Positions 1 to 11,822 of a stretch of 64,000 nucleotides of DNA are shown piece by piece. The position numbers were made by a program, and so were the translations under genes. The notes beneath the pieces are model-generated. The model made no database searches and was not told the DNA's origin. It saw only the letters and a list, made by a program, of their open reading frames with translations. Positions within the stretch are counted from its first letter, which is position 1, and every line of letters begins with the position of its first letter. The DNA is taken from positions 248,001-312,000 of the forward strand of contig JAUDYN010000007.1 in the NCBI GenBank assembly GCA_030407005.1. Direction: 5' to 3'. The stretch is from Desarmillaria ectypa. Lineage: Eukaryota; Basidiomycota; Agaricomycetes; Agaricales; Physalacriaceae.

Positions 1-478
1 TCTGAAGACTATAACTGCTATTCTATAAGTGATTGTCCAAATGCGAGACAGCCTGAGGAGTTAGTGCAAGTCTGCAGATCATATGAGACATGGGTCTAAC
101 ATTATTATTAGATATAAGACTTTAGTATATAAGTAGCAGAGCTCTCACTGTATATTCTCCAGCTTCAAGCTAAAGTTTAATCTATACCAAACTTTCTCAA
201 GACTCAACCTCTTCACTTAGACTAAGGCTTAGTCTTTATTTGATAGTTGCAAGCATCTGGAAACTCATTGAATGACTGTACAAATGTGATACAGTCTATT
301 ATTTATCCTTACTTATTATACTAGAGTCTAAGTCTAACATCATCAGATATCCTACCACTCACAGTGGCTTAGAGAGTAGCTCTGAGTGCTTCCACTTCTA
401 AGCATCATAGCATCAGATGAGGGATCCTTCTTTCTCCTGAAATTGTGATTCAATCCCCTCTTGCAGTGGGCTCCACTT

Positions 479-1172
479 GTAAGGCTGACAAACTCTCTAG
501 TGAGAGAATTACAGTTTGCTTTCATAAGATCTTTCATATATAGTAGATATACAGAGAGGTGCAAGAACCATCCACTTCAGATCAGTACAGATCTGCTTCT
601 GATAGCAGAGAAGAGTGAGAAAGTGGGACTCACTGTCCTTTCAAGAGAGTGAGCTTTGAGAGCTAGTTCTGGAAAATAGCAATGAGCTTTTGTGCTGTCT
701 GCTAGTGATACTAGGTATAAGGCTGCTAAAGTATGCTAAGCTGAAGGCTTGGATAAGAAATTTATTTCTTTAGTATGCTATAAGCTTGATCCTTCTCCTC
801 TACATTAATCATGCTTTTATACTCTTAGAACCACATCAGCTTTCTACTTCTATACCTATCTGCTTTGATAACTCTTGTCAAGTAGAAGCCTGCTCAGTCA
901 TAACCATCTCTTTTTACATTCTTAAAAGATTCACCTAGGAGAAAACTATATGGGATTGCCAATCTTGGTGAGATTGAGGTAGAAGCATGGGCTTCCACTG
1001 ACAGATGGCAGTCCATTATACCTGACCATTATTCCCAATGGTTCCTGGTCTGACAGAAGAGTAGCCTACTGACTGTGAGTGATAGTGCAGATAGCAGTCC
1101 ATTGCCTCCTAACTCTCATTTCTAGTAGATCCTAATCCTATATTCTCATTAACTGAGTGGGTGAGTATTGTT
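479..1172 (+). repeat. Dispersed repeat E, copy 1
   Basis: This stretch matches 44,839-45,508 over nearly its full length with scattered transitions. It starts TGTAAGGCTG and runs through the shared blocks GAGAGAATTACAGTTTG, CACTTCAGATCAG and AAAGTATGCTAAGCTG to TTAACTGAG near 1,160. A partial inverted copy follows at once (about 1,215-1,464). The family is not identified. It may be LTR-derived because it starts with TG, but I could not define a matching CA end. Confidence 0.75.
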
Positions 1173-1214
1173 AGTCCTGTGAAGAGTACTAGCTTGCAGA
1201 AGCCAAAATTTGGT

Positions 1215-1464
1215 GCACACATATATGTGGCACAACATAGCAGACAGTGCAGAAGCTCATTGCTATTGTCCAAAACCCACTCTCAAAGCTCACATCCTTG
1301 AAAGGATGTTGAGTCTTACTCTTTCACTCTTGTCTGCTTCCAAAAGTGTATTCATATCATTCTGAAGTGGGTGGTTTTTGCATCTCCCTGTATACTTACA
1401 GTATATAAAAGATCTTGCAACAGCAAACAGTAATTCTCTCACCAGAGAGTTTGCAAGCCTTACA
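1215..1464 (-). repeat. Partial inverted copy of repeat E
   Basis: The reverse complement begins TGTAAGGCTTGCAAACTC and follows the start of the copy at 479 through GAGAGAATTACTGTTTG and AGATGCAAAAACCACCCAC. With 479-700 it forms a large imperfect inverted repeat about 0.5 kb apart. Homology ends near 1,215, so only the first third of the unit is present. Confidence 0.7.
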
Positions 1465-4204
1465 CTGTATAATGCTTAAAACACTTACAGATAATACTTG
1501 GTGCTTCTCTTCAGTCTGGTTGCTGCACCAATACCAGACAAAACAGAATTGTTTAGCTGTCATAATATAGACTCTGATGACTCAAGACTACAATACATAT
1601 TGTTCTTGCTACTTTCCTTGTTTCAGGCCTGTTTACAGTATACTATATGCATGAAACTCTGACTCACAGTATTTATTATTAGCACAGCCTATTTTATATA
1701 TAAGTAGGTGAACCTGTGGCCTTGATTCCCAGCTTTTGACTAAAGTTCAGTCATATACTCACTCCAAGTAACTCCCAACTTTACTTTAATTCCTTCTTCT
1801 TCATATGCTAAGCCCTTAGTGTCTGACTGTCAAGAAACCTGCTACAACACCAGAGGTGACTACCTAAATGTGAAGCAGCCTCAGTATTTAGTCTTGTTTG
1901 TCAAGTCAGTCACTAACACTATACCTCATCACTTACTTGATGGCTGACTTATAGAACCAGCTCAGCTCAGGCATAAAAGACTGTGATTTGAGTCATATCA
2001 ACTATAATGACCTTATAGCTGTGTCATTTACTCAATAGTTGACTTATGAAAATAATCTGATCTATACATTACATGCTGCAACCAATGTTATTTCTATTAA
2101 GCTGACTCATTATTATTCTCAGTATGCTATGCATACAGTTACAGGATCATATCCTATTGGAATATGCTCTTTACAAATCATTGAGACACTATAGTAGCTG
2201 GTAGAGCCAAGACTTTCTAGTATAGTATTTAAGTAGTAGTTTGCTCTCAGTGTATCTTAGTCTTAAGCTAAGTCAATTATACTGATTAAACCTTCTTGGC
2301 TCCTGCAAACTAGCAGTGATATCTACTAGTATTCTCTTATTTCTCACTTTCACAACTGATGCTTCTAGTGTAAACTATTGTTGGTATCTACTAGTCCTTT
2401 ACTCTTACTCATTCTCTACTCATCAGTTTAATTGTTGGATCTTAGCATCAAATAGATATGCACTTGCTGAGTTATTAGAACTCAATGCAAGTGCTTGCAG
2501 GTGTTTTGTCATCATCTGACATCCTAAAACAGATAGAGCCTCTGAGTGTTTTGATAAAATAATAAGCTAATTGATTGGATACTGTATTGATCACTTACAA
2601 AAGAGCTGGATCATTGTCTTATCTTAAATCTGTTTCAACATGATAAATATATTCAATATGTCTATCAGGTTTTTTAGTTTTCAACTATATCTCAGTTAAT
2701 CACTTAAGATTATTTCTCCATTAGTACTAGCAGCCTTCTTACTTGACATTCTTGATGAGGGCATCAAGGCTGTTAAACTTAACCTGATCAATATCATAAA
2801 TACTACTAAGAATATTTAATTACCTCTAAAGTCAACCAGTTTCACAATACTAACAAATATCATGCTCTTGATTTCTGCCTTGCTATTAGTGACTATATCT
2901 TATTTAGCTTATTCCACTGTCATCACAACTATATAGTATCAGTTAGAAAGAGTGGCCAAGTTCATGTCTTGATTTAATAGATCTTATTTGATTATCTATG
3001 CTAACTCTGATCTTTCCTCATATACTCTTAACATTCTAAACTCCTCTTCACATTCTAATATATTTTATATTTTAGAGCTTTGCAAATATATTGCTAATAA
3101 CACTAACATTTGTTCCTTCTGTGGCCATCTTCATTCTAGTCCTGTTGTTACTGCAGATAGCATTGAGAAACATATAATTAAGAAAATAATTAATGGATAT
3201 CAGAGAGATCATGGCTTCTAGTATCTCATTCATTGGCTCAGTTTTTCTACTTCTAACAATGATTACCTTTTAAGAAGGAAACTTAAAGACTTTTCAGTGC
3301 TGGACACAGCTTGGTAAGCAAGATGATGCTGCTCTTCCTGAGGTAGGGGAGAATGTAAGCTGTTTGATGACACCATATCATATGATCTGGCACACTTGCC
3401 TAGTGAGTAAGAATAAAATGAATTTATGTTTGCTAAAGAACAAACAAGTGAGATATACTAGAAAATCTAGCTACTTGAATATCATTCTATATCTTCTAGT
3501 ACTTTCTTTCTCTTGATTATCCTTTACTCATTCTATACTTAGCAGAACTCAGGCTAACTAAATATTGCACTAGTTTGCATAGCCACAGAGTCATCAATAT
3601 TCTACATAAGCCTGGTCAACTTATAACAATAGATGATGATGCAAGAGAAGATGATACAAGAGCACATCTATGATGTGCCACTGCAGAACCAAATAGAGTA
3701 TCCTAACTATTCTTAGACTCCTCCATATATACATATAGTGTACAGTAGTTTTTCTTCCTTTCTTTTTCTCTGGATATCATCACTTACATCTCATATATAC
3801 ATGTCTGACTGCTTCATTCAAATATCATACCCCATTCCTATTCCATTCACGTGATTGTGAGTTCTCCTAGTGAGGCTGCTTGATGAGCAGCCTTTCAGTT
3901 TTCCAATTATCAATATTTGGTTAGTATTTTTGGCCTCTGATTGACTCATTATCCCATAGTGAATATGGCATTATCATCAATTCCAAACATTCATTCAGAA
4001 CCCCAGTACCTCATGGCCAGTGTTAAAGTGAATGGGTGGAAGCAAATTGTAATGAAGGCGATTTAGGGGCGTGGGAATATGGGTGGATCATCATCCGCGT
4101 TCCGGATCGGGCCGCATCTCTTTATGTTACCGCCATGAGTGAAGGTATTCCTTTCTTATCTTCTCCGTCCGTTATGCAACATATTATCTATCCCTCTAGT
4201 CGAG

Positions 4205-5516
4205 ATGAATCCATTGCTGGACTTCCTGGCCGGAACTATCGGTGTAAGTGCATTATCAGGCATGGAGCAACGCAACTGATTATCTCCAAGGGCATAGCTG
4301 GTCTTGTCGTTGGATACCCCTTCGACACTGGTAATTCAACATGGATTAGTACCGCGCAACTGCTAATAATTGCATTGCAGTCAAGGTTCGATTCCAGAAT
4401 CCGGAGATGACTGGAAAGTATCGCTCGACAGTGCACGCGCTTGCGACAATCATTAAGGAGGAACGTTTCATCGGGATGTATAAAGGGATCACCTCGCCTC
4501 TGGTTTGTCAACTGCGTACTAATAAAATTTCCTCTTGATACATTAATATCTATCTCAGGCTACCGCTGCCCTTATGAACGGTCTAGTGTTCGCGTCATAC
4601 AGGTTTTTTATAAAGAGTCAATTAGAGACCAGCAGTTCAATTCCTACGCTTACCCAGATTGCTCTTGCGGGCGCTGGAAGCGGTATCGTATCCTCGTATG
4701 TACCATATCCTAATGAACTGTATCCAATTCTCACTGTCTGACTGTACAGCATTGTGACGACACCCACAGAATTGATCAAGATTCGTCAACAATCTCTACT
4801 TATCCCAAGCTCAACTTATGGAGTGGCCCTGGATATTTTACGAAAGAATGGAATCCGCGGACTGTACCGCGGCATCGCGGCGACTGCACTAAGAGATTTG
4901 GGCTACGGATCCTACTTTTTCGCGGTACATTTTATGTCTCGCTGTCCATGAGTATCTAATAGGAATCATAGTACGAAGCAACTTCCCGGTATTTCACACC
5001 AACTCTCGACTCGTCTGTCCATCCTTCTGAGATTCAACTCCTGCTATCGCAAGTCGATGGTCAGGTTCGCGCGCCTTCATGGATGGCAATGCTATTGGCT
5101 GGTGGTGTTGCCGGTATAGGCGAGTCCCACCGATACCAAAGGTGGTGTCGCTCATTGTATATTGCTTTTCAGCCGGCTGGATGACAACATTTCCCCTTGA
5201 TGTTGTCAAGACCCGCATGCAAAGCACCGAAAGCTCGTATAGAAACTCAATATCAAGCCCGAACACTGGGCCAAGCCCCAGCTCTCCTCTGCTACCGCCT
5301 GACACAAATAGATATCGGACTGTATGGTCCACTATTGTTGCATCTTATCAGGTCGAAGGACTGGCCGTTTTCTTTCGAGGATTAGCGCCTACTCTCATTC
5401 GGTAAGATCTTTCTTTGGCCGTCTTCAAGGATCTAATCCTATGTCACATCAGCGCTGTGCCCGTGAATATGGCAACCTTTGCCACATTCGAGGCGGTGAT
5501 ACACGGGTTTTCGTAA
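4205..5516 (+). CDS. Mitochondrial carrier (SLC25) family protein
   Basis: Eight exons joined by seven short GT-AG introns (for example 4,244-4,290) give a protein of about 300 residues, the normal carrier length. Three tandem repeats are visible: DFLAGTIG with YPFDTVKVRFQNPEMTGKY in the first, IVTTPTELIKIRQQ in the second, and AGWMTTFPLDVVKTRMQS in the third. Each has the Px(D/E)xx(K/R) signature. Carriers of this kind sit in the inner mitochondrial membrane and exchange metabolites. The YPFDTVKVRFQ form resembles the carnitine/amino-acid carrier branch, but the substrate cannot be read from sequence. The start gives MNPLLDFLAGT and the end VIHGFS-stop. Homology and splice sites agree throughout, so the gene looks intact. 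The frame upstream of 4,205 is not needed. Confidence 0.9.
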
Positions 5517-6780
5517 GCGTAAGCTCACGTTTGACGCCCCGACGTTCGTTATATTATAGAGTACCCACTGGAACCACATTCTTTCCAGTAACTAAGGAAT
5601 TGAATCACGTGTATTACCCACCATCTTGTCAATTAGTACACATTTGCATCCTTCGCGTCGTTCCTTCTGGTCCGCAGTCATCAGCCAGCCACGCTTGCCA
5701 ATATGGGCCGAAGTCTTACGATCAAAGGCCAAAGTCCACGAGAGTATTGCATCGGTATGTTCTATTGGGATCCCGCATTCACACGGATGCCTTGGAAGTA
5801 CCGTCCTGTCCTTGTACGTACCGCATTTTCTGAAACCAAACTAAAATTCTCACTAGGCTATCCAGTGAAGCGACCAGTATTCGCTAGTAGGCTCCTCCGA
5901 CTTATGGGGATTGTATCTCCGGTCTCACCCGAGCTTCGAACTCCTTTATGCGTTCCTCGTAAATCCGGCCCACATGCAAGTCGACAGCCAGGTTCGAACT
6001 TCGGACGTCCCTCGTGTATCTCCGTGCTATTTTCCGGTGCCTTTGCTGGCATAGACCTGCGTCCAGTTACTGTCGAGAATGCTTCAGTAGCGTGGAAAAG
6101 CCGGCATCGAAGCAAGCGCTCAAGATCAAGTTTGAATGCATGATCATTGTCAAGATTCAAACATTAAGATTGGCGCCTACCGTTCCTTCCCAAGTCTCCG
6201 AAAATTGCTCATACCCTGTCCTCACCGTGCGGTACATGCCAGTGTACATAACGATTACTACCACCTCGGAGTAGTAACTCATAGCTCTTCATAGCACAGG
6301 CTTATGGAGACGTGCCAACGGGCACTACCCTGTAGTTTTTCTTACTAACATATGCGCAATTTTTACCGTCGCAATTTGTTTTGACGTCGCAAACTAATGT
6401 GTTCTGATCAGACACTTTAGTGTCGTATTTCCCATCATCTTACCCGGCCATCGGCGATCATCAACAAGCCAAACATCGGTTCTTGATGTTTAGTTTCATG
6501 CTTGCTGAGAACTCTTTCAAAGCCCGACTATCAAGCATGTGGAACCGCCGGAAACATCAATGCCTTCAACTAGGAGCACAGAACTCCCCGCCCCGGAACG
6601 ATATACATGCCCGAGTGTGGCTTAGGGTGAGATGTCGGTTAGTCGTCAAATCAACCGATCTGCACTGATTTTCCTATTCTGGGGATAACTGCACCGCTTC
6701 CTCGCTGTGCTGCAGAAGTTACACGGCCACAGCAAGCTAGATCAGGACATCGTCTATTAATTGATTGAATTTATCCGTCT
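5517..6780. other. Intergenic, no convincing gene
   Basis: The sequence has host-like base composition. Overlapping open frames exist on both strands (for example 5,703-6,143 plus and 5,858-6,160 minus), but none shows a known motif or a consistent set of splice sites. A stretch around 5,690-5,755 (PIWAEVLRSKAKVHES) reads like coding sequence and ends at a plausible donor (GTATGT). I could not extend it. It may be an unrecognised short gene or a remnant. Confidence 0.4.
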
Positions 6781-6781
6781 C

Positions 6782-6789
6782 CTATATAA
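6782..6789 (+). promoter_or_regulatory. TATA box of the small ORF at 6,848
   Basis: CTATATAA lies about 60 bp upstream of the chosen start codon. This spacing fits a fungal TATA element with a short 5' leader, and it argues for the ATG at 6,848 rather than the in-frame ATG at 6,797. Confidence 0.5.
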
Positions 6790-6847
6790 GCCCTAGGTGT
6801 TCAATGTTGGACTCTACTCACTGATTCAAAAAACTACCTACTCCGAC

Positions 6848-7129
6848 ATGACTTTTTACGCATACGTTGATGACAATGGCATATCATATGTCGGCTACTT
6901 CGCCGGTAATCCTCATGACCGGATCACTGTTTATTCAGACGGCACGAATAGCTTGGGGTGGTATGATGATGGCCAAGATCCAAATGAAAAAACGAAGGTT
7001 ACTCTTGTGATCACCATTTGTATTCGACGATTGACCAATGATTTCTAGGGGAAGGGCCTACCATGCATTAGGCTCTACTTTGGAAAGAAGGCGGCATATT
7101 TCTTTAGAGAATGTTGTTATCCGGCGTAA
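6848..7129 (+). CDS. Small orphan protein, 76 residues, one intron
   Basis: Two exons (6,848-6,997 and 7,049-7,129) flank a 51-bp GT-AG intron in phase 0. The product starts MTFYAYVDDNGISYVGYFAG and ends FRECCYPA-stop. It is rich in aromatic residues and glycine, has three cysteines near the C-terminus, and has no signal peptide or membrane segment. The acidic first half (YVDDN, YDDGQDPNE) and basic second half (KTKGKG, FGKKAAYFF) contrast sharply. I recognise no family. A TATA box at good distance and a clean intron make it likely to be a real gene. Function unknown. Confidence 0.5.
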
Positions 7130-7675
7130 GTGCACCATTTATCTCTTCTTCATGTCTGAACCTCGTGAGATCACCAGGCCGGACAGCCTAGGTATGACTC
7201 GGTCACCTGTATAGCCCCCTGTGCGCCGGGATGAACGAAGGCGGTAACGTCCTTATGCTTTGGCATGCGATGAACACAAAATAAGTGGCTGCGGACTTGC
7301 TGCAATACCCCTAGTCATTGTTCTAATATTACATCTTTGTTAATCATACCATATGTACACCCTGATTGTTCTAATTTCTGCGCAACATACCGAGCTTTGG
7401 ATGTGCGAATAAGCGAAGGAAGGTCTAAAATGTCCTCAGTCAGGTAGTGGGTTTGCTACAGGTGAAACCTAGTAGAGAAGACCTCTGAGTGGATAAGTAG
7501 TAGTTTGTGGCAAGGATCGTTGGCTCCCGCATTTATGGATTAACGTCACTCAATCCAAAGGGAGGCTGGAGGGTGAAGAAATTCATTGCCGTTCGTAGCC
7601 ATCAATTATAAGTAAATTGGGATGATTATCTTTCATCGTGTACATGGTAGCCTACACGAAGCGTATCGTGATCTC
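7130..7675. other. Intergenic between convergent genes
   Basis: Presumably the 3' flanks of the small plus-strand gene and of the minus-strand permease. I see no ORF, RNA or repeat here. Confidence 0.4.
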
Positions 7676-10136
7676 TTACAAGGTATATCTGACCGCAATT
7701 ATCAGGGTCTTGGAGAACTTGAAGTACAACGACTCACCTGAACAAAGGAGAGTCGACTCCGAGATTGGAGAATTCTGCCTTTCGATCCCCTTGAATACCT
7801 TCTTTGGTGCAGAGTGCCTCCTTAGCCTGGTTCAGTTTGTGGTAGAGACATAATGTGAACGCCGAGACGGTGAATGCCATACACAAGAAACCGAGCACGA
7901 TGGCTATTGACATCATTATCTCATCGATGCCAACACAAATGTTACGTACCATGACCTATATGAAATCTCGGAGTGTCCTGTGTTCTGTAAATGAACGAAG
8001 AACAAATCCTAAAAGAATGAAGCTTAGCTTGTCTTTCTACGACTTGAGAAGACATGTATTACCCTCCGAGATTACCGACGCCGCTCTGGAGCCCGATAAT
8101 CACACCTTTCTTCAGCGAGCTTCCCGCATTTCCTGAGCCCCAGACCAACATCAGAGGAACTGTCGGGAAAACCCCACATGTAATCAAAATACAACCGGCA
8201 TATCCGACGCCCGGTAGGTTTGTCGGGCTCGTGGCATAGAGCATCGCATATCCAATGATAGCGAGCAGCGAGCATCCCATGACAAACGGTCCGCGGACCT
8301 TAAAGCGGTCGGACAAAGAACCAATTAGCACGGTAAAAATGCAACCAGCGGCGTAAGGCGGTATTGTCATCCTATGAGATAGAAAAGCGTTGATCACCGA
8401 GATACATGTCGTTGGAGGAAGAACACGTACAGTTGAGCTTGGGAAGCGGAGTATCCCAGAGCATTGATGATAGTGGGAAGGAATATCGCGATAGAGTATA
8501 ATGGCATGACCATACTGAATATCGAGGTCAGCTCAGCGAGAGGTTTATACATCTGATGCGCTGTACCCAATGTATATGACAGTTTGCAGCCATGACTTGT
8601 AATCTCGTAACGTTTCCCATACGAATCGCATCTCGAAATGGGATGGCTCTCCCTCATTATCACGACGAAGCGCCTCCACAAGATGATCCTTTTCACTTGG
8701 AGTGAGAAATTTGGCTGTGCTCGGGTACTATCATGCTAGTCAGTAACGACGACAAATCTTCTTTTATTGAAGAATCCCTACATCAGGCAGCTTCCAGAAT
8801 GCCAATAGGGAAGCAACAACGGTTGCTGGTATTAGTAATGTGAGCTATCAGCCATGGTTACAACTGAGAAATTATTTACCTAATCCCTCCAGCAAAAACT
8901 AAGTACACGACACGAGAATCAATCAATACTCAGGATGTTGTAAGCAATCTATTAATAACGACCACTCACGATCCAGGCCCATCCTCGGAGGTTACCAAGC
9001 CTGCAAGACATCATGTCAACACTGAACGCGGATACTACGCAGATCACGTCGACTGACCCGTCCATTTTCTCAATTGCGAACGCGAGTAAGCCGCCAAATG
9101 CGCCTGAACGAAAGGTAAGCTCGTGCGATGAAACATCCTTGAGCTTAACTTACCAGACAGAGTTGCTGTCGAAAAGTAAAGCGACAAGGGCCGCGCCTGG
9201 CCCTCACGACGATACCAGAGGGTGATGAGAAATGCTGAAGAAAAGTATGAAGCACTGGGAATCGGGTTGAGGATCAAGAAGGGCGTACCTACGCCAGGAG
9301 GTAGTCCTGCTTCAGCGAGGCCCAAGAACACTCGGGCACTACATCATGGTAGGTAAGAGGCCCCACAAAAAACGGCGAAGGAAACGTTACATGATGAGGC
9401 CATGATAAGTTTTAACGAATGCCATTGAGAACACTGCGGGAATAAACATCAGAAGGGTCCCATGGTCCACGGTCTATACTTACTGACTATCCCCCAAGCA
9501 AACATAATTCCGGGTACTAGCATGGCGAATTCAATGAGATGCCGTTGAGCGTTGTCGAAGTAACTTACTCCAAAGCGACGGCCGCATCAGTTTCATGATG
9601 ACATTACTGTGCAACGACTCGCTCGGTAGAACCAGATTGACGAGCTACACGTCACTTACCATGGTATCTCGAGCAGACTATACGGGATCTACAATATCGT
9701 TAATTCTGAGGGGCAGATTAGATGCTCAAACGCACGAAGAACACAGCCGCCGCCAGCTGATACCGAAGTCCTGTCAATTTCAGATCATTCGCCATCCCGG
9801 CGACCTGTAACAAATATCAACAGAGCCTATAGATAGCACGATGCCAAATTTACCCTTGCGTTACCTATCATTTATTCAGGTAATTAGCGCTGGCAGACAG
9901 TACATAACATGCGTGCGGACCGATATTTCCTCGGTCCCTTCGAACAAGGATAAGCGTCTTCCCGGGAAAGGATAAGGAGAAACTCACAAAAAGCTACAAA
10001 GGTAGAGGAGTGCAATGATGGGGACCAGGTTCAGATCAACTTTGCGTCGAATGCGCTTGTCCACAACCAATGGTTCGCTGTCTAAAACAGGGCTCGCTAT
10101 GCTCTTCTCGCTGTCCCATCCGTTTGTTACCAACAT
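7676..10136 (-). CDS. MFS permease, Dal5/allantoate-type anion:cation symporter
   Basis: The gene has more than ten short exons. The N-terminus reads MLVTNGWDSEKS, then RKVDLNLVPIIALLYLCSFL, LDRGNIGNARVAGM and later IPYSLLEIP, ARVFLGLAEAGLPPG and FLITLWYRREGQARPLSL. These are the hallmark segments of the fungal Dal5-like family, which takes up small organic anions such as allantoate, nicotinate or related acids at the plasma membrane. The second half (INALGYSASQAQLY, PYAAGCIFTVLIGSLSDRFK, GVIIGLQSGVGNLGG) supplies the remaining helices. The last exon restores SPLFRYTL-stop. Two exons are only 17 bp (9,921-9,937) and 11 bp (9,854-9,864), and both are needed to keep LDRGNIGNAR in frame. The gene seems intact; the substrate is unknown. 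Confidence 0.88.
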
Positions 10137-10529
10137 GGTGGGCTGAGATGAAGGATGGATATCAAGTCTACTGGTCGTTGATGATCACAGGTCGTGTGCT
10201 TCTTAAAGTGCGTCCGTCAAGGGGAATGGTCAGATGAATGCGGATACGAGATCTGCCAAAACACCACCGCCCTGTTTCGCGCCCCTTGACCTAAAATTGT
10301 GGATCCCTTTGTTGCTAAGGAACACCGAGAGCGAAAGCCTCGAAGGGTAGTGGTGGGAGTCGGTGTGAGTCTTTAGGCACGGCTCTCTATTCAAACTTGG
10401 TAGATCCCGGCATCCAGAAGGCAGGAACGGATGTAAACACCGATAGTGGAGAAACGGTGGCCACAACAGAGTAAACCGATGCCACGGAAGGGTAAAAAAC
10501 CAAAAATACATTTATGTACACCATCAGGC
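10137..10529. other. Intergenic
   Basis: Lies between the permease start and the stop of the next minus-strand gene. It must contain the permease promoter, but no clear TATA element or repeat stands out. Confidence 0.4.
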
Positions 10530-11398
10530 TCATTCAGAAATATCAGGGACATCATTCTTCCACTTTACACCTGACGCCGTGGCGACCTCGATAGCAATCT
10601 GTCGAACTGCTTTCACTTCATCCAGCGTAGCGCCATTCCTCACAGAACCCCGCAGGTGCCAGTCAACTTGACGTGGCGTGTCATTGGCTATCAGAGCCGC
10701 CACCATGGTGAACGAAGTCTCAGCAGGCGAGACAGCGTCGAAAAAGCTGTACGTATAACCGTACGCAAAAGTCGTGGAAAAGAATTCTGCGGTGGTCGCG
10801 GGTTAGATCCGATTGGCTGCATTTAATGCGAGATCAATGCACTAACCGAAATCGGGACAGATTTCCTGCAGGAAGGGTTGAACAGTAGCTGCAGTGTCTC
10901 CGTAAGTGCGGTTAAAGTAATCTTGGCCGCTCTGTGTCAAAGCTTCTACTGATTTCGACACATCACTGCAGAAGGGTGAGCTGAGCATGAAAACAAAAGA
11001 AAATAGCGTGCAACCTACCGGAGGGGTTTATCATCACGTAGTTCGCTAGGGACTGCAGAATGCAACTGCCCAAGAGCGTTGATAGCCTAGCATCGCACGT
11101 CAACGATGGCACCCACATACTCAAAAGTTGCTCTGAACATACGAACCTTGGGAAATCCAGACAACATCCCAGATTTGAACAGCGCGTCACGCAGCTTCCG
11201 TGCGAGGAGCAGTCGTTCTTCGTGAGTTTTCAGGCCCTCAAGCGCATACTTGAAGACCTCAGGAACAGCCTCTGGCTGATTACTTGAACTAAAGGCAGTG
11301 GCAGCGACAAGAGACCAAGGGCTGACAACTCCCTCGTTCTGCTTGGGGTAGAGCGCTTCAAGACGAGCGAGAAATTCACGAGTAGCAATATGAGCCAT
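10530..11398 (-). CDS. Carboxymuconolactone decarboxylase/AhpD-like protein
   Basis: Four exons separated by GT-AG introns of about 50-60 bp. Exon 1 encodes MAHIATREFLARLEALYP, VSPWSLVAATAFSSSNQPEA and LRDALFKSGMLSGFPK. Exon 2 continues AINALGQLHSAVPSELRDDK. The last exon carries FAYGYTYSFFDAVSPAE and ends DVPDISE-stop. This is the all-helical fungal protein of the AhpD/CMD fold, found across ascomycetes and basidiomycetes. I see no CxxC motif of peroxidase-type AhpD, so a redox role should not be assumed. The family position SGMLSGFPKxINALG is intact across the first intron. It lies head to tail behind the permease with about 390 bp between them, so separate promoters are likely. Confidence 0.8.
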
Positions 11399-11610
11399 TG
11401 GGGTTGGAACGGTGAAAGTTTGGAGGTATCTTCTTTTGCCAGTACCCTAAGAAGAAGGGGAGCAGATTTGATTCCGATTACGCCGGCAGATGCATACGGA
11501 AGCACAGAACTGAGTCCGACCTCGAGGCCTTGAGGCTGGACAAGCAAGAAAAGACTGGCCAAGCTGAGTTTGAAACAGTGGCTGTGTCGTGATATTCAGA
11601 AAAGAGACGG

Positions 11611-11822
11611 ATGGTTGAATTGAATTGTGCTCGGAGTGAAAACATCAATGAGAATAGAAAGCATGACGTGTTTCAAGGAAGCGCTATACTTTCGAATCTT
11701 TTTACTGCATTGACGGAAATGTAGATGATAGTTGAGTTGGTTTGAAGTGTGCTCGAAGTCAGAACATCAATGAGAATAGAAAGCATAGTGTGTTTCAAGA
11801 AAGGGCTATCTTTTCGAATTTT
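11611..11822. repeat. Direct repeat upstream of the CMD-like gene
   Basis: Two imperfect copies of about 90 bp lie roughly 122 bp apart (about 11,611-11,700 and 11,733-11,822). Both contain AACATCAATGAGAATAGAAA, at 11,641 and 11,763, followed by GCATxxxGTGTTTCAA and CTATxxTTTCGAAT. They are 0.2-0.4 kb upstream of the divergent gene's start codon, in promoter position. Confidence 0.8.

Larger units (their letters stand above)
1..3960. repeat. AT-rich, CpG-depleted block of decayed LTR-derived repeats
   Basis: No host gene is recognisable. The block is AT-rich and almost without CG dinucleotides; I noticed only one near position 43 and one near 3,849. Fragments matching LTRs elsewhere in the window are scattered through it. 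GGGTCTAACA near 91-100 is the terminus of the D/B LTR family. The core TATATAAGTAG followed by CTCACTGTATATTCTCC lies near 125-160, with weaker relatives near 1,690 and 2,225. A short open frame at 2,988-3,221 has a CxxCGxxxH-like stretch but I could not assign it. The block ends near 3,960, where base composition changes abruptly to host-like. Confidence 0.8.

Noticed and set aside
5985..6010. GGTTCGAAC resembling a tRNA B box
   Set aside because: No matching A box at the right distance and no acceptor stem could be formed around it.
9870..9920. Frameshift in the permease at NIGNAR
   Set aside because: An unspliced reading seems broken, but two micro-exons with proper borders restore the conserved sequence.
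11230..11562. Minus-strand frame overlapping the start of the CMD-like gene
   Set aside because: It is a shifted frame of the first exon and its leader; the CMD frame beginning at 11,398 has the family motifs.
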